Below, one piece after another: positions 1 through 13,076 of a stretch of DNA of 64,000 bases (within the stretch, counting starts at the first letter, position 1; each line of letters begins with the position of its first letter). This stretch comes from Chaetorhynchus papuensis (lineage: Eukaryota; Chordata; Aves; Passeriformes; Rhipiduridae): positions 1-64,000 of the forward strand of contig VWYX01001334.1 of NCBI GenBank assembly GCA_013396525.1. The letters run 5' to 3'. The notes under the pieces are model-generated. The model saw only the letters and a program-made list of their open reading frames with translations. It had not been told where the DNA came from and searched no databases. The position numbers and the translations under genes are program-made.

Positions 1-65
1 CTCTTGCACAGGTTCAGGTGATGGTTGTCTTTCCTCCTGCTCTTCTTCCACCTCTTCCTCAGACT
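1..65 (-). CDS. G3BP2: G3BP2 exon, acidic region (cut by window edge)
   Basis: The acceptor TGTCAG ends at 66. The exon encodes ESEEEVEEEQEERQPSPEPV and runs past position 1 with no donor seen. The acidic intrinsically disordered region modulates condensation in this family. Ser149 is the second residue encoded here. Confidence 0.93.
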
Positions 66-3000
66 CTGACACAAAAACAAAAACTTGTCAACTCTTACAC
101 ATCTCCGCAAGTGTACACAAGCTACAGTTAAAATAAAAGCATATTGAATTAGTAGCAATCAAAATAAAGCTTCATCAACAAAACGTGGTAAAATTAGCTG
201 CAAAAAAGATGGAAGACCCTGCCTCTCAGTCAAGAGGCCTGGCTGTTTACGATTTTCACAGAAAGAGGAAGCCAGAGACATATTGCTGCTAGGAAGTTCT
301 GGGAGGAGGTTTTGAGGATCTTTTAAAGCAGCAGGTGCTTTTCATATGGTGGCAGTAAAAGAGAAGGATTGCTCTATCAGTTCACGAATCTCGGTGCCTC
401 AGACTAAGAAGATGAACCTCAAACACAAAGATGATTGCCTAAAAAGCTTTGTTCCGCAGAATCGAGATGAACAAAGTCCAAAAAACCACCCAGTGAACAC
501 ATGTACACTCTGATTTGCTCTGCCTCATTGAACAGAGGGGAAAAAACCCACTCAGGTCCAATTCAGCCCCTGAGTAGCAATGAATTATTGAGTGTGATGA
601 TGATGTGAAAGTGAACTGTGTGCCATATCTGAAATACAATTAAATTTTTTCTTCAAATCGCGTACAAATTTGACCGATCACAGAACACGAGCGTGCCGCA
701 ACTATGGCAGCACAAGTCCTGTTGCTCACTGCTTCCATTCCCTGTCAAGCCTCACCCTCTGTGAGCCGGTTCAGCCCTTCAGCGAACACAGCACTACTAC
801 AGGACCTTCATTTCCCAGAATGTTTTGAACGAGCAGAGCTGCAGTAGCAACAGCTCCGTGCTCACGAGAAGGCAAGACAGTTTTGAATCCCAACATCTCC
901 ACAAAGCACTTCTGGCAGGTCTGCACACAGGAGAAAGGAACAAGAACCACACAAACCCTACACGTACAGTCCTTCTCACCTTCATCAAGTTCTCCTTCTG
1001 AATCCCCAAACACTTCATCTTCGTATCTGAAGATATCATTATGGACATAGAACTTGTTTGGAACAGATCCCTGCAAAAGAGGAGCATGCAGTGCTTAGCA
1101 TACATGGAATACCAGCAGGCAGCAAAAGGATGGACTACAGACGTGTTCTGGGGACATGTAGCACCGACATTTTGCAATAGGACTATGTCACTGAAGTTAT
1201 TTTCCGAGTTATTTTCTTTTTCTCTAAGCAAGCAGTTGAAGCTTCTGCCCAACTGAAAAAGGAAGTTTCAAGCAGAATAAAATCTGCTAATTTTGCTAAG
1301 TCACATCAATCATAGGTTTTAACTAAGCATACAGCCCCTCAGTTTCATTGAGGAATTTCAATTTTCCCTATTACAAGAACTTTACAATAAAAGCCCTGAA
1401 CTTTCACAGGGTGGCTGTATGCTTACAGCACTGTGCAGGGAAACAAGAAATTCAACACGAACCTAAAACATTAATCTCCAACCACACAATAGTTTGTGAT
1501 GTAGTGGGAGGAACGAAGTAGAAAGAACACAAGACACCTTTCACACAGCTTTGCTCTCACCAAGAGCTAAATTTGAGCAGTAATTTGTGCAACCCATACT
1601 CATATTTGCCATTAGACTTGAAAGTACACAACTACAGCAGAGATTTGATCTGCAGAGCTGAATCTTATTCTTCAAAAAAATTATTTGTGCCAATGGCAGC
1701 TCCCAAATGCAAGCTTCAATTTTCTTTGTATTACTGCTCCAACACTTCAAGGAAATAAAACAGCTCAGGATGGGTCCAATACACTAGTTTCTCTGCACTC
1801 ACACACTGTGACACATTTAATGATAGCCTCCAGACCAAGTTTTAAAGCCAGATCCTATTTCTAGTCCCAATATGACAAATTGTAGCTACAGGAGAGGTCA
1901 GGTTTTTTCCATCGTTATTTCAAGTTTGACACAGTCTTACACACACTTACTTCTGGAGCAAGCACAAAAGTCTGCATGAACTTCCTCATTGGCTGCCCAT
2001 TGTTTGACAGCTCTCCCATGACTTGCACAACCACCCCATCACTCAGAGTGGCGTGAGCATCCACATGACGGATCTTGGTGTGGCACTCGCTGAACTGCAG
2101 TGACATCACCTTCTTGTGTATCTCCTAGAAAGAGACAGACACATTTTAGCTGCAGTGAGTTCTGTACAGAGCTTTACACCTTTTACCTACCTGAGTCTCA
2201 ATTAACCCCAAAAGAGCACTCCCCTGAAGCTCAAAAGATAAACACACGAACCAAGAAGTGTCTTTCACTGAGAACAGTCTTCCTGAGCTCACCCAACTTT
2301 TAACCTGAAGTTTTTCACTAGGATTCAAGTATTTCTCAGAGTAGTCAAAAAGCATACAACTTGCTATCCATTTTTTCCAGCTGTTTTAAAATCTAGGACC
2401 TATTTTAAGACTTTATTTTTTTTAGGGGCCTGTGAAAGGAACAGGATTTAGCTTGTGTTATAAAAATAAAGAAAACCTCCAAAAATACCCAACGACAAAA
2501 AACGCCAGCTTCAAAACAAAAAAAAAAAATCCCCAAACCAACCCTTTACACGTCGTCAGAAGTACCAAACATCACAGGAACGGGGAACATCTGCACTGCC
2601 AAGATTTTTGTACTCCAAATGAGATTTTGCTGGTGAAAGGAGAAGAAACCAAACCTACCCGGGACAAAAAGCCACACTGCTCAAAGATGTGGCTGTCACA
2701 TGAAGAGATGTCCTTAGGTGACAGACAATTCTGATAATGCGGTACAACCAAAGCAACCCTCAATTCACTTAGTTCCCTTCTTCAGATAGTTATGTTTCAC
2801 TTTAACAAAACTCCACTCACACAAGAATTTCATGAAACTCACAAAGATCAGTCCTTTCCTGAGGAACTATTTCTAACTGAAATAGGATACATATACAGCA
2901 CAAATCTATCAGATCCTCTGGATTTTGTTTCCCATCCTGAAGGTATTTTCTGCAGCCCAGATGCAAAGCTGAAGAATCGAACGCAACTGGCAGTGAAAGC

Positions 3001-5505
3001 AGAAATAAGCAAACAAAAACCTTCAAGCTACCAAGTTCCTATCTGTATCTGAACGGAAGCAGTATCACAATCCGTTACTCACCAGGTAAGAAAGTCTAAG
3101 TCACTGGTAAAGAAAAAACCTTGATTTATTCCAAACATGAACGAGGATTATAGGACTAATTTTAATACTCACAGCTTGACCGTACACTGCTTCTTGAGGT
3201 TTCCCACTGGCATCCAGTCCTCCATGGACATAAGAAGAATTCCTGCCATAAAACCTGCAAGCAAAACGATGTAAAAGTCACAGGAGTGAAAAAAATACAA
3301 CCAAATCTAGAAAGTATTTTAACCAAAAGTTGTAGAGCTCAATGCATCAGAAATTTCACCAGATTCAAGAGGCTCCAAGAATACGTGAACAAACTTAAAA
3401 TTCAGCACTGCAATTTGCCCAAGGAGTTTGGCATAGCAAACTCCAAAATCAGCCTCAACCTTTCACTCGCTTCCTTTAAGGAAGGTGGCCATTTTGGCTG
3501 GAAGGTTCCTTACTCTCAGAATCCCCTGCCTCTGAGAGAGGCATCAGCCCAGCGAGATACAACCCTCCTGCCACTCCTCCAAACCCTGTTCTCTTCACAG
3601 CCTTGGCCAGCACTGAGCTCGTGGTTTTGATATTTAAAGATGTACACTCACTTCCAATACTTTTCTTGCATTTCACAGATCCTTTGGCACTTTCACTACA
3701 TTTCTGCATTTTGAGCCTAGAATAGTCTGTTTTGATTTGGATTGTTATTGTCAGCTTATAAGGCACATGACAAATGCTTAATATTTTCAGTACATTTATT
3801 TTAATACATCAGAAAAAAACATTGTATCAGTCTGTGTTTTTACTTAGGAGCATGCTTTGCCTTGGGGGTGATTGCCACAAGGTCCAGATGCTAACCCATA
3901 CCTTTATTATCCACCCTTGTACGGTATACATGAAATAAACTTGTCATGAAGTACTTCTATGAACTTGCTGTCACACAGAATACTGAATATTTCTCTCTAC
4001 TTAAACAAGACAGCGCAGAGGGTCGATGTACAGAATTAAACCCTAGAACTTCCACTTTTGCCATTTGGTTTATTCTACTGAATTAAGAAACTCTTTCCAG
4101 TTCTACTTTTGTGAAAATACAAGCCCAAGACTTTTACTCCCTTGACTAAGTCCAGAAAAAAGTCTGGGAAATATTAGATTGTTTTCTTTGGTACTAACCA
4201 CATAATCACGATTTTGAGCACGGTCCAGCACTTCCTAACAGCAAGGAAATACAGACACTTAGCTAAAGCAGTACACAAGCAGATAGGTAAACATCTTTTC
4301 TCTAAAACACTTCTCTCTAAATCCCAAAGCAATCTCTCTGGAAGTCAGCAGTTCTTAATAAGGGCCTTCACAGGGGACCAAGAGTTTTAACTTGCTTTTA
4401 AGGAACTGCTCAAAGTCACTGGGTGGCAGAGTCCCCAGCTAAATAGAATTAAAGATTTTTGGTTAAGGGGCCAGAAAAGTCTTACAAATGCAACTGAAAT
4501 GCAACAGGCATCCAACTATACCGAGTAACACCCATTTAGAGGACAAACTGATCTCCGCTGCTCCTAAGGCCTGGGCAAGCTTTGAATAATGACCAATGAC
4601 AGGATCCTCTGGGCTCTTCTCAGGCTTTTAGAAGGATGAAACAGTAACTTTAACCCTTGCTGTTCAAAATCCCTCAGTGCTGCAAAGAGCACATCAAGCA
4701 CCAGGAAACCAGGGAAACCTGAATCTTTCTGTGGCAGACAGCAAGCTGCTGTTCAGACTAACAACAAGAGAAAGAGGGAAGATAAGAGGCCCTCTCTGAA
4801 GAACAGCACTCATAAACAAGGTGCAGCCAAAGAAAACAAAGGCAAATGTCCTCCACATCCGAGCCTGACCAGAAGAGAGGGGCAGTGGTGGCAGAGACTG
4901 CAAGTGGCTAGAAAACAGTTCATACAAGCAGCTCCAGAACTGGGTAAGCCCAAACCAGCCCAAAATCGCTTGGACTCTTCTGTCCAGAGGTATTTAAGAG
5001 AAATTCCACAAATGCTGTTGTTAGTGACACTGGTGACACCTTTCAAGTGGACAGAGAACATTCCTGAGCACAGAGTATCACCTGCACCAGGGGAGCTGCC
5101 TCATGACCATCTATCCAGTCTTCCCAACATCAGCAGGTATTTCTGCAATCTGTCCACATTACCATTTCATCACTGTAGAAGCAGCACACTTTTCCACAGA
5201 GGAAATATCTTGATAACCTGCCATACATCCACATGATCTGACTTGGTTCTAGAGCCTAGGGAGTTTGCAGTAAGATGAAAGAGTTTTTCCAAGAGCCCAA
5301 AAGTTATCCGGGTCCATTTTCTCCCGTAGTCAGAAACAAACGTCTGATTTACAACAAACGGGACATACTTCTCCTCAAAAACATAATCACTTGGTGAGTG
5401 CAAGTGTTACCTGTGCAAGAAGTCAGGAGCTTTGTTTAGCAGAGTGTAGTACTGTCTCACGAACTCCCGCCCTACGAGCAGGGGACTTGGCTTCTCCATC
5501 ACCAT
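1..5505 (-). CDS. G3BP2: G3BP2, 5' coding exons (partial; continues beyond position 1)
   Basis: G3BP2 is an RNA-binding scaffold that nucleates stress granules in the cytoplasm. Five coding exons are visible on the minus strand: 5411-5505, 3173-3254, 1951-2124, 980-1070 and 1-65. They join in frame into 169 codons. The protein starts MVMEKPSPLLVGREF. Residues about 7-135 form the NTF2-like dimerisation domain, followed by an acidic stretch rich in Glu. Phe15, Phe33 and Phe124, which line the pocket that binds FGDF-type peptides in this family, are all present. Ser149 sits in a run of Glu, as in the phosphorylated acidic region of the family. The sequence FGDSEGELDE and the later SPEPVQE favour G3BP2 over the paralogue G3BP1. 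The RRM and RGG parts are outside the window. The start is the first ATG of the family's N-terminus; a second in-frame ATG lies two codons on. Confidence 0.96.
980..1070 (-). CDS. G3BP2: G3BP2 exon, end of NTF2-like domain (residues 118-148)
   Basis: Acceptor TTGCAG, donor GTGAGA. It encodes GSVPNKFYVHNDIFRYEDEV and then FGDSEGELDE. Phe124 of the peptide-binding pocket is here. The last codon is split with the next exon. Confidence 0.96.
1951..2124 (-). CDS. G3BP2: G3BP2 exon, NTF2-like domain residues 60-117
   Basis: Acceptor TTCTAG, donor GTAAGT; 174 nt, exactly 58 codons. It encodes the hallmark SECHTKIRHVDAHATL, then VVVQVMGELSNNGQ and FMQTFVLAPE. This is the core beta-sheet of the NTF2-like domain. 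Confidence 0.96.
3173..3254 (-). CDS. G3BP2: G3BP2 exon, NTF2-like domain residues 32-59
   Basis: Acceptor TTGCAG, donor GTGAGT. It encodes RFYGRNSSYVHGG and on to VYGQA, including Phe33 of the peptide-binding pocket. Phases match both neighbours. Confidence 0.95.
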
Positions 5506-5529
5506 TTCTTTGGTACTCAGTGTCAAACG
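5411..5529 (-). CDS. G3BP2: G3BP2 first coding exon (24 nt 5' UTR plus residues 1-32)
   Basis: The acceptor TTACAG ends at 5530 and the exon runs from 5529 to 5411. The ATG is at 5505-5503. The donor is CACAG|GTAACA. It encodes the N-terminus through LHR; the next exon opens with Phe33. The 24 bases before the ATG are 5' UTR, so a noncoding first exon must lie upstream. Confidence 0.93.
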
Positions 5530-6120
5530 CTGTAATTGAAAACAGCCATGTTAGTTTGAAGGCACCCCTATGTATCACAACTTCCCCATAAAAGGATTAA
5601 CATTGTGATATTAGAATTGAAACAATTATGCATACTGGGACTTAATTCACTAGAAAATATTCAACCAATTCAGGACACCCTCTCCCATCTCTTTTGAGTA
5701 AATAAGAAATTTCAGTCAATTCATGTATTACTTTGATGAAAAGGGAACAGTGGATATAAAAGTCCCTTACAGAACAGGCGCTTTGAAAAACATAAAATAC
5801 ACCCTGAAAAAAACAAACAAACAAAAACCCTGTTAAAAATCTCTTGCACCATTTATTTATTCCTTTGGCCAATGAATATTTAAAAAATCCAGTTCAACAG
5901 CCCTGCAAAGCAAACAGAATACACTTTCTTAAGGCAGCTGGTACCTCTGCTTCCAAAAGTCACTGTCACATCTGTAAGGTGAAAATGGGAGCACCAATAT
6001 GAAGTAACCATGTGGGCCGGATTCACGCTCCATGAAGACTGGGAAGGGAAACCTTAGTGCCTCACAGATGACCAAAGTCTTAGGTACATGTTGTCCAACC
6101 TAACTGCATTTCCCTTTTGT

Positions 6121-6185
6121 CATAGAATCATCTAAGTTGGAAAGGACTTCCAGGGGTCACCTGGTTCAACCTGCTATGCTCCTAC
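6121..6185 (-). mobile_element. CR1-like LINE 3' fragment, antisense
   Basis: It starts CATAGAATCATCTAAGTTGG and continues with a 'ggaaaggacttccaggggtc' and 'tggttcaacctgc' pattern. This is the reverse complement of the CR1 3' end, whose sense strand ends in ATTCTATG repeats. It is divergent and short. The 3' limit is uncertain. Confidence 0.7.
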
Positions 6186-9100
6186 CTATCCACACTGTTC
6201 TGCAGATCATCCATGTCAAAAAATAATCCTCAGTACTCTAAAAGACTTTTTGATGGCTTGCCAGCACCCAACATATTGCTTTTGCCAGCTCACCTAAGAC
6301 TGCCACTGTCTGTGATCATGAAAATCCCTCCAGTTCTCACACAGATGCTTCATCTACTTTCTCTCTCCAAAAATTAATGTGTAGGCAAGGCAACAGGCAA
6401 AGAAGACCAAGTCTAAAAATCCAAGTTTCCAAACTGGGAGATAATCCTAGAGTAAGATTTTTGGTTTTTTACCAAAATAACCTTGACCCATCAATCTAAA
6501 CCAAGGGCCAAACAAAAGGATCTTTGCAATTACAGCCAGACAGCACATAAAGCATATGAAGTGAAACTGGGAGATCAACCTCAGCTTAAGAAAGGCCTGT
6601 AATATACGAAGAACACACACAGGAACAATGCCACGATCATGTCGGACCCTGCATCATAATGGAACTTCGAAGGAAAAAAGCCCACATACCTGGGTCAAAT
6701 AGTTTACATTTCATGGACAACCAAAATTATCTCTAGCCAGCAATCCAAGACACAAGACAGTATCAAGGTATGTTCCCAAATGCAGTTAGTCAGGAATCAC
6801 ACCTAAAACAACAATCTCAAAAACATGCAGGTAAGGCAGAAGGCAAAGCCTGAAACACAAGTCTTGAACCTGAAGATAAGAAATCAGCAAACTTATGATA
6901 GGGTTATCCAAAATCCCATCATAATATAGAGTTTTTAAATAAACCCTTTAACATAACCCACCAAGACTCTGCAACACAGTATCACTTTTGGCTCACAGGA
7001 AGCCCCAGTGGAAGTAATTATGCTAATGAGACACAAAGCCAAATGTCAAAATACTAAGGGACAGCAAAGGTTTGAGCCCTGTGCATGTTCAAAGTGGAAG
7101 CAAAGGAAAGAAAACAAAATGTGAGCAATTTGAGGATCTTCCGAACACAACTCATACTACAGCAATGGCATGCACAAGGAAATTTTACTTAGAAACCAGC
7201 CTTAAGGGAAGAAGGACATCTCAGTTTCTACAGGTGAGACAATCCTTTTTTTTTTGTTCCCCTGCCTCACAAGCAGATGATGAACACAAAACTGGTGAGA
7301 GGATCTTCACCATGAGCCCTTGGGAGACTACACAAGGATAGCGCCTCATCGGGATTTTTTTAAAGAACGTGTTAAAAAGCAGATGATAGCCACCACACAT
7401 TCTTATGAATATAGCAATAAGCAAAGTATACTTGTTAACAAATTGCTGGCATACCTCAATGAACACAGAAAATGCCTCTGGGTACAAAACATAATAATAT
7501 GTGACAAGTTGTTATACTACAGGAGATCTGTATCACACTACATCTTTTCTTCATTGGAAGCTGTCCTATTTCCTCACAGAGAGGAGCACCACGCACCTCT
7601 TCTGTATTTCAAGAGACAGCACCATTGATTTACATCACATGATCACATATAGAGGATGTCTCAGTACAATTCTTCACTTGTCTCAGTATTATTTCCTTTC
7701 ATTATTTCTTTAAAGATCTCAATAGGGATAGCAGAAGCTTAATGAACTGTTCAGGTCTCCCAGGTCATTAAAAGGCAGTAAAGTAAAACCAGAGGTACTC
7801 CCTGCTAGCAACATGGATGCTATGAAACCAGGTCTTCAAAAGATTAAAGTCTCCACGTGTCCCTATTAGTAAAGTACCTCCCTAAAGTCAAGGACCCGAG
7901 CCTTAGCAGGCCCAAGGGGTTTGGAGGTAAAGACACCAGTGAAATTTAAGCCAAAAGTCAGGGCACGAGCATCAACAATTTAAAAAGGCCAAATTTACAA
8001 AGAATGGTATCTCCATGGCTTACCAGGCACCAGGGGAAGCCCCATCGATATCCATACTCTATAAAAAGCTCTGTTTCCAGTTTCCATCAGTACACACTCA
8101 AGAGCCAGTGAATAACAAACTAAGAAAGAAGAACCTGAGCGCTCTTCTCAGCTGAATGAAATAAGCCACTTTCTTAGATCAGCCCGAACAGCCATTGAGA
8201 AAGGTCTTAATGAGAACTTATGGCTTGAGGCACTTGTGTACACACTAGCCAGAAACAAAATACTGCTAAGTCTAAGATCCCAGCACTGAGGTGGCAGTCA
8301 CCAGAAATCAAATACACTTATCTGCTGGCTTCTTTATGGTGCAACTGTACTGTTAGAAAAATCCCTTCACCATGCACAATGGCGAAAAACCGTAAGCCAC
8401 GAGGACAGGGTAACAGGAACACCCATGCAGCCGTTGCTGCTCATCCACAGGCAGTCCTACTTACATCCAGCTGACATAACAACTCATCGACAAGATTTAA
8501 TTTCCACCTTATCCACTACTTCTGATTCCTCTGTTACCAGGAAGGCACAGCGGATTTCCAGTGCTTTCCTCAACCAAGGAGAATCAGGAGCCACACAAAA
8601 TATTTTGCAGCAAGCAAATACTTGCAAGCTGAAAGGCAAAATGCAACATGGAATCTCTTTCTTCTCAAGACAAGACTCAGAGGTGAGGAACACGATTCCA
8701 AAATTGAGGAACACGCACATGTGCCAGTGCAATGCTTCTTGCAACTTCAACTACTGCAACTTAAGTTTATAACAATAACTTCAGCCTACAGGCAGGACTT
8801 CTTTTAAGAGAACAAAAACAATGAGAGAACTGGCACAGAAAGAAATTATTTGTTATTTGCAGACAAAAATAAGCAAACAAACAAAAGCAGAAAAGATAAT
8901 TTCGTCCAAAGAGCAACTGCATAGTACAGAAATTCACCTAACACCTTCCAACAGCCATGACAAACAAAGCAAGAAGTCAGCCTTTGCAATGAGGTGAAAC
9001 TGCTGAAGGCTCCTGGGATGAAATACAGCCCACATGGAGACAGTTGTGCTGAAGTATGTAAGAACCAACAACAATCATTTCTCAAGTCCACACTCAAGGT

Positions 9101-9606
9101 AAGAGCATCTTTAATCACCTGTAATCATCTTTATACACAAAACTTTATTAAGCTGTGTTTGTCCCTTCTTCAACCAAATGAAAAAAAAACCCAATGAGAA
9201 ACCAAGCCCCAAATCATCATCCATCAGTTTGCACAATTTGTTTCTGAAGAAGTAGTGAAGACCGCTACGTGTTGAGTAGTGAAATGTTCCCTGGCACGCA
9301 TTTTGCTCATTAAGCAGCTCTGACAGTAGCAAAGCCTTTTTTCCCTATAGTATATATAACCATTCTTATTATTTCCCTTGCCCTGTAGAAAGCAGAAATG
9401 TGGCTCGTCATCTGCGGCAAAGCACTGTTACCCGAGGCCACGACTGAGCTACAGAATGGTGTTCAAATTTAGGTATCCAGAGAATAAACTTTGGCACAAA
9501 GTCTTTGCTTGTGCCTAAAGAGGTATTTCAAAGCCGCTTTCATCCTGTTTCAAGACAGACCAACAGTAGTGATGTTGTCTGGATGTTTCATCAATTCAAC
9601 TTGGGA

Positions 9607-9664
9607 AGAAAAAAACCAAACCAAACCAACAACAACAGCAACAGCAACAAAAAAAAACCACAAG
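9607..9664. repeat. A-rich simple repeat (AAACC / CAACAG units)
   Basis: Low-complexity tract of ACC/AAC/CAG units ending in an A run. It lies in the G3BP2 first intron and is the source of Asn/Thr/Lys-rich spurious open frames. Confidence 0.85.
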
Positions 9665-12577
9665 CAAAAAAGGCTGAACTGAATACTGACAGCAGCTGAA
9701 GAAAGCATCACCTGAACTTGAACATAACCTCCACCAAGAGAAACTTCTAAGATTTGCAAAGAAGCTGTGGACCTCACCAGTTGTTTTAATAATAAACTAT
9801 AAGCAAATAAAATTTTGTTTTATTGACAAGCAAATTTCATCCTTTGAACAATTCATCCATAACTAAAGGCACATAGACATCAAGCTATCATTTTATATAA
9901 ATCTGCAACAGTATGGCTTGTTTGTACATCCACAAGTTTGCAACTCTTGTCCAAGTCACTAACCAGATTTGAATACACCGCTTAAAATGAAAATAAATTT
10001 GAGAAAAATGTTCTGGCAAACCAGGAAGATTGTCCGCACACAGCGGGCACACTAAGCAAAGCCTCAAGGGACACAGTGCCACTTCCCACACCACTGGAGC
10101 TGAAGGAAAACAGAAGGGAAGGGGAAAGCAGTTTTCACAGTCTTGGACAGGCTTCTCCTGAACCCAGATTATCATTTTTAAACTCTGCTTCTTACTGTAG
10201 ACGAGCAAAAAATAATGCCTGACAGCAGAGCGCGCTTGCTCCTGCAGTCCATAAGTGTGACTCCGAGATGCCATCACTGCCACACATCGTAAATAAAGCT
10301 AAAGATCCAAACTGATAGCCCAGCTGGCCCAAGGTAGGGCATCCGGAGCACAACCCTGCAAAGGCTGGTGGGCACCCCATGGAAAGTAAAGTAGCAATGA
10401 CTGCAAGGAAAAAAATCCCAGAAGAGCAAACAAAAGTCCCAAACAACATTCCAGTATTGACAGTACCTTCTTTCATGCTGTGCAAGGTCAGCACTCAGAG
10501 CATCCTTCATCTGGAGCAAGGACCAGCAACCATGTGTAATCTACCAGAATCCCTTTACTTTATCATCTCCTTTCCCTATGTGCTACATTCCGAACTGGCT
10601 GAGCTCGAAGGCACAGCACGCAGTTCTGTCAAACTAAGCTCTCCTGAGAGGCTGCTTTGGTTTTCGGTTTGCGGTTTTTGGGAGGAGTTTAACAGCACCC
10701 TGTATCTTAGGCACACGGCTGCCATAGGGGACCATCCACTGGGTAAATAAGCTGTGCAGTCCAAAAGGGCCAACACCCACCCAAAGAGCAATAACAACAG
10801 TGACCTGCTCTGGAGAAGCCATTGCACCTCTGTGTCATCATCCAAGACAGGGTTCAGTGTCTTTCTCCTCGTGTCTCATCAGATACATCTATTAGTCTGA
10901 CATATTCACCTTTTCATGTCACTTGAGTCGCCATGCAGTTCTTTATTTGTTAAATGCTCTCAAAAGCAGTGACATCCTGTGCCATAACTGCTACAGCAGA
11001 AGATTCAAATCCAACGCTGTGGTTCCTCACTGCATTTTCAGTGCTGTGAAATAATCTTACGCGTGAGAAGAGATGCTTAATTGGAAACCTCAGCTCCATA
11101 AAGAAAAACATTCATATGGACATCTGCAGCTAAGTGGATGACGGACATTTGGTTTTCTCTTCAGTTAAAGCTAGTTTTTGCAAACATTTTACTCTCCTAA
11201 TGAAAAAATCATCAGATGCAGATCATAATTTTACACAGCAAGCCCACATCTGCCAAGTAGACTATTCCAAGAACACTTCCAATGGCAAACCAAGATTATG
11301 TTTCTGACATCCAAGCAAGCGGGGCTCACAAGAAGGAGGAATCCTTAAGAACGACAAGCTTTCCTAGGGGAGATACGGCCCTGTACACACACCCACAATC
11401 ACAAGGGACACAGAATGCCTCCTGAACGATAAATCAACTCCAGAAGTAAAGCAACACAGTTTGTCAGCAACCACAACTTCTCAGCTCAGAATCCAAGTTG
11501 ACAAATCCTATGCTAACTCACAGTGCTACAGTAGCGCAGCCATATTACGTTCAGAAACTTGGGTATGGATTAATATAACTTCCCCTATTTCTCAACTGTT
11601 CAAAAGTACCTTGAGCATCTTTACACTTCTTTCTGTATGAAAGCAGAACATTTGCACACTGAACCCGAAGTGTCTAGAACACACAGAAGGCTTGGGAGTT
11701 TTCAAACCAGCAGGGAAGGCCACAATAACAAAATCTACATGAGTGACTAAGACTTTCTGGTTGAAATTAAACAATAATCTCATACCGTGTCATTCTCTCT
11801 TGCGACAGTTCTTCCATGCAGTGGTACCTGGCACCAAGCTCAAGATCCAGGCTCACCCAGCTACCCAAGGGATTTAAAAGATTTGTTGCTGAGATGCTCC
11901 TGGGCATCCATACTGGAACTGCAGTGACCTCCGAGGTGAAGGGAGGCAGAAGCCTGAGAACACAATGAGCTCAACTCAGGTGAAAAATGAGAGCAGCTCA
12001 GAAAAGATCTACTCAAGGCATCCAGCTATGCAGAATAAAATGTGCCTCACAACAACTTCTGCGATATCGCTCCGTGTACAAAGAGAGCACCCAGGTTATG
12101 AGTGGGGAAAGGGGAAGCGCAGAAAGGTGAGGTCTGCAGAGCTGGAACAGCTCTTACAGCCAGGATGCCACGGCAGTACTAATTTGTAGGAGAGCAGAGG
12201 GGCTCGCTGAGCCGAGGATAAGGAGCTAAAGGCGCTTCACCAGGACGATCGAGGCCGCCGGAGCAGCACCCTGCACATGCCAAAACCCACGTACCTCTGG
12301 AGGCCCCTGCACAGCGATCGATCCATGAGGTGAGATGGGAAGCGGCGACCGCAGGGCCCAACACCACAACCAGCACCGAGTAACGCGGGGCTTGGGGGCG
12401 CTTTTCCCCGGCCTCCTCGCGCCGCCCGGGGCGAGGCGGAAGAGCCGCCAAGGTGACGGCGAACAAAAGCCGCCGCCCCCCCCGGTCCGAGCCGAGCCGA
12501 GCCGGGAGCCAGCGGCCGAGGCGGGCGGCGAAGGGCAAAGCCGGGACCCAGGGCGCTTCCCCGCTCAGCCCCTCAGC

Positions 12578-12667
12578 GCCATTCCCGCCGCTGCCCTCAG
12601 CGCCGCGCGCGCCGTTCCCGCCGCTGCCCTCAGCCCCGCGCGCGCCGTTCCCGCCGCTGCCCTCAGC
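12578..12667. repeat. 33-bp minisatellite, about 2.7 copies
   Basis: Units start at 12578, 12611 and 12644. Each contains TTCCCGCCGCTGCCCTCAGC (the first has ATTCCC for GTTCCC). Because 33 is a multiple of 3, all frames stay open and spell 11-residue repeats on both strands, which explains long spurious ORFs here. Confidence 0.95.
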
Positions 12668-12889
12668 GACCGTTGGACAGCCGCCCCCCTCCCCACAAAC
12701 AGAGCCCACGCCGAGGCCTACTCTGCCCCCCGCCCCCCACGCCGCTCACCTAAGGGACAAAAGTCTAGGTGCGCGGGGCCGGGGCGCGTTTTCGCCCACG
12801 CCGCCGGGAGCTGCGCGGAGCCGGGCGCGGAGAGCGTGTCCCTCGGGCGGCGCGTCCCGCGGCGCGGGCGGCACAGGGTGAGCGGGGCG

Positions 12890-12907
12890 CGGCGGCGGCG
12901 GCGGCGG
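12890..12907. repeat. Short CGG trinucleotide repeat
   Basis: About six CGG units in the G3BP2 CpG island, next to the G-quadruplex motif. Confidence 0.9.
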
Positions 12908-12917
12908 TGTCACAGCC

Positions 12918-12938
12918 GGGCGGGCGGGGGAGGGCGGG
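12918..12938 (+). other. G-quadruplex motif, five G-runs
   Basis: Five runs of three or more G, at 12918, 12922, 12926, 12932 and 12936, are separated by single bases. This satisfies the canonical G4 pattern with one-base loops, which are the most stable class. The G-rich strand is plus, the template strand for G3BP2. Confidence 0.85.
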
Positions 12939-13068
12939 CGACCGCGGCTCCCGTGCGTGCCTGCGTGCGCGCGCGCGCCTGCGCAGAGAGGGCAGACGGG
13001 CGGGACAGCCAGGGGAAGGGCGGGGCGTCCCGGGGAGCTCTCTGCCAATCACCACCGGGCTGGCGCGG

Positions 13069-13076
13069 TGACGTCA
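13069..13076. promoter_or_regulatory. Perfect cAMP response element (TGACGTCA)
   Basis: Full palindromic CREB/ATF site in the CpG island, 20 bp from a CCAAT box (13045-13049). It abuts a 19-bp alternating purine-pyrimidine tract. Confidence 0.75.

Larger units (their letters stand above)
5530..12290 (-). other. G3BP2 first intron (inferred)
   Basis: About 6.8-7.2 kb between the first coding exon and the CpG island, depending on which first exon is used. I see a CR1-like fragment (about 6121-6185), A-rich simple repeats (5811-5827 and 9607-9664) and short open frames with no recognisable protein. No convincing coding exon is seen. Confidence 0.7.

Noticed and set aside
1..5529. G3BP1 as the identity of the left gene
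   Set aside because: FGDSE after the NTF2-like domain and SPEPVQE in the acidic region fit G3BP2, as does the neighbour USO1.
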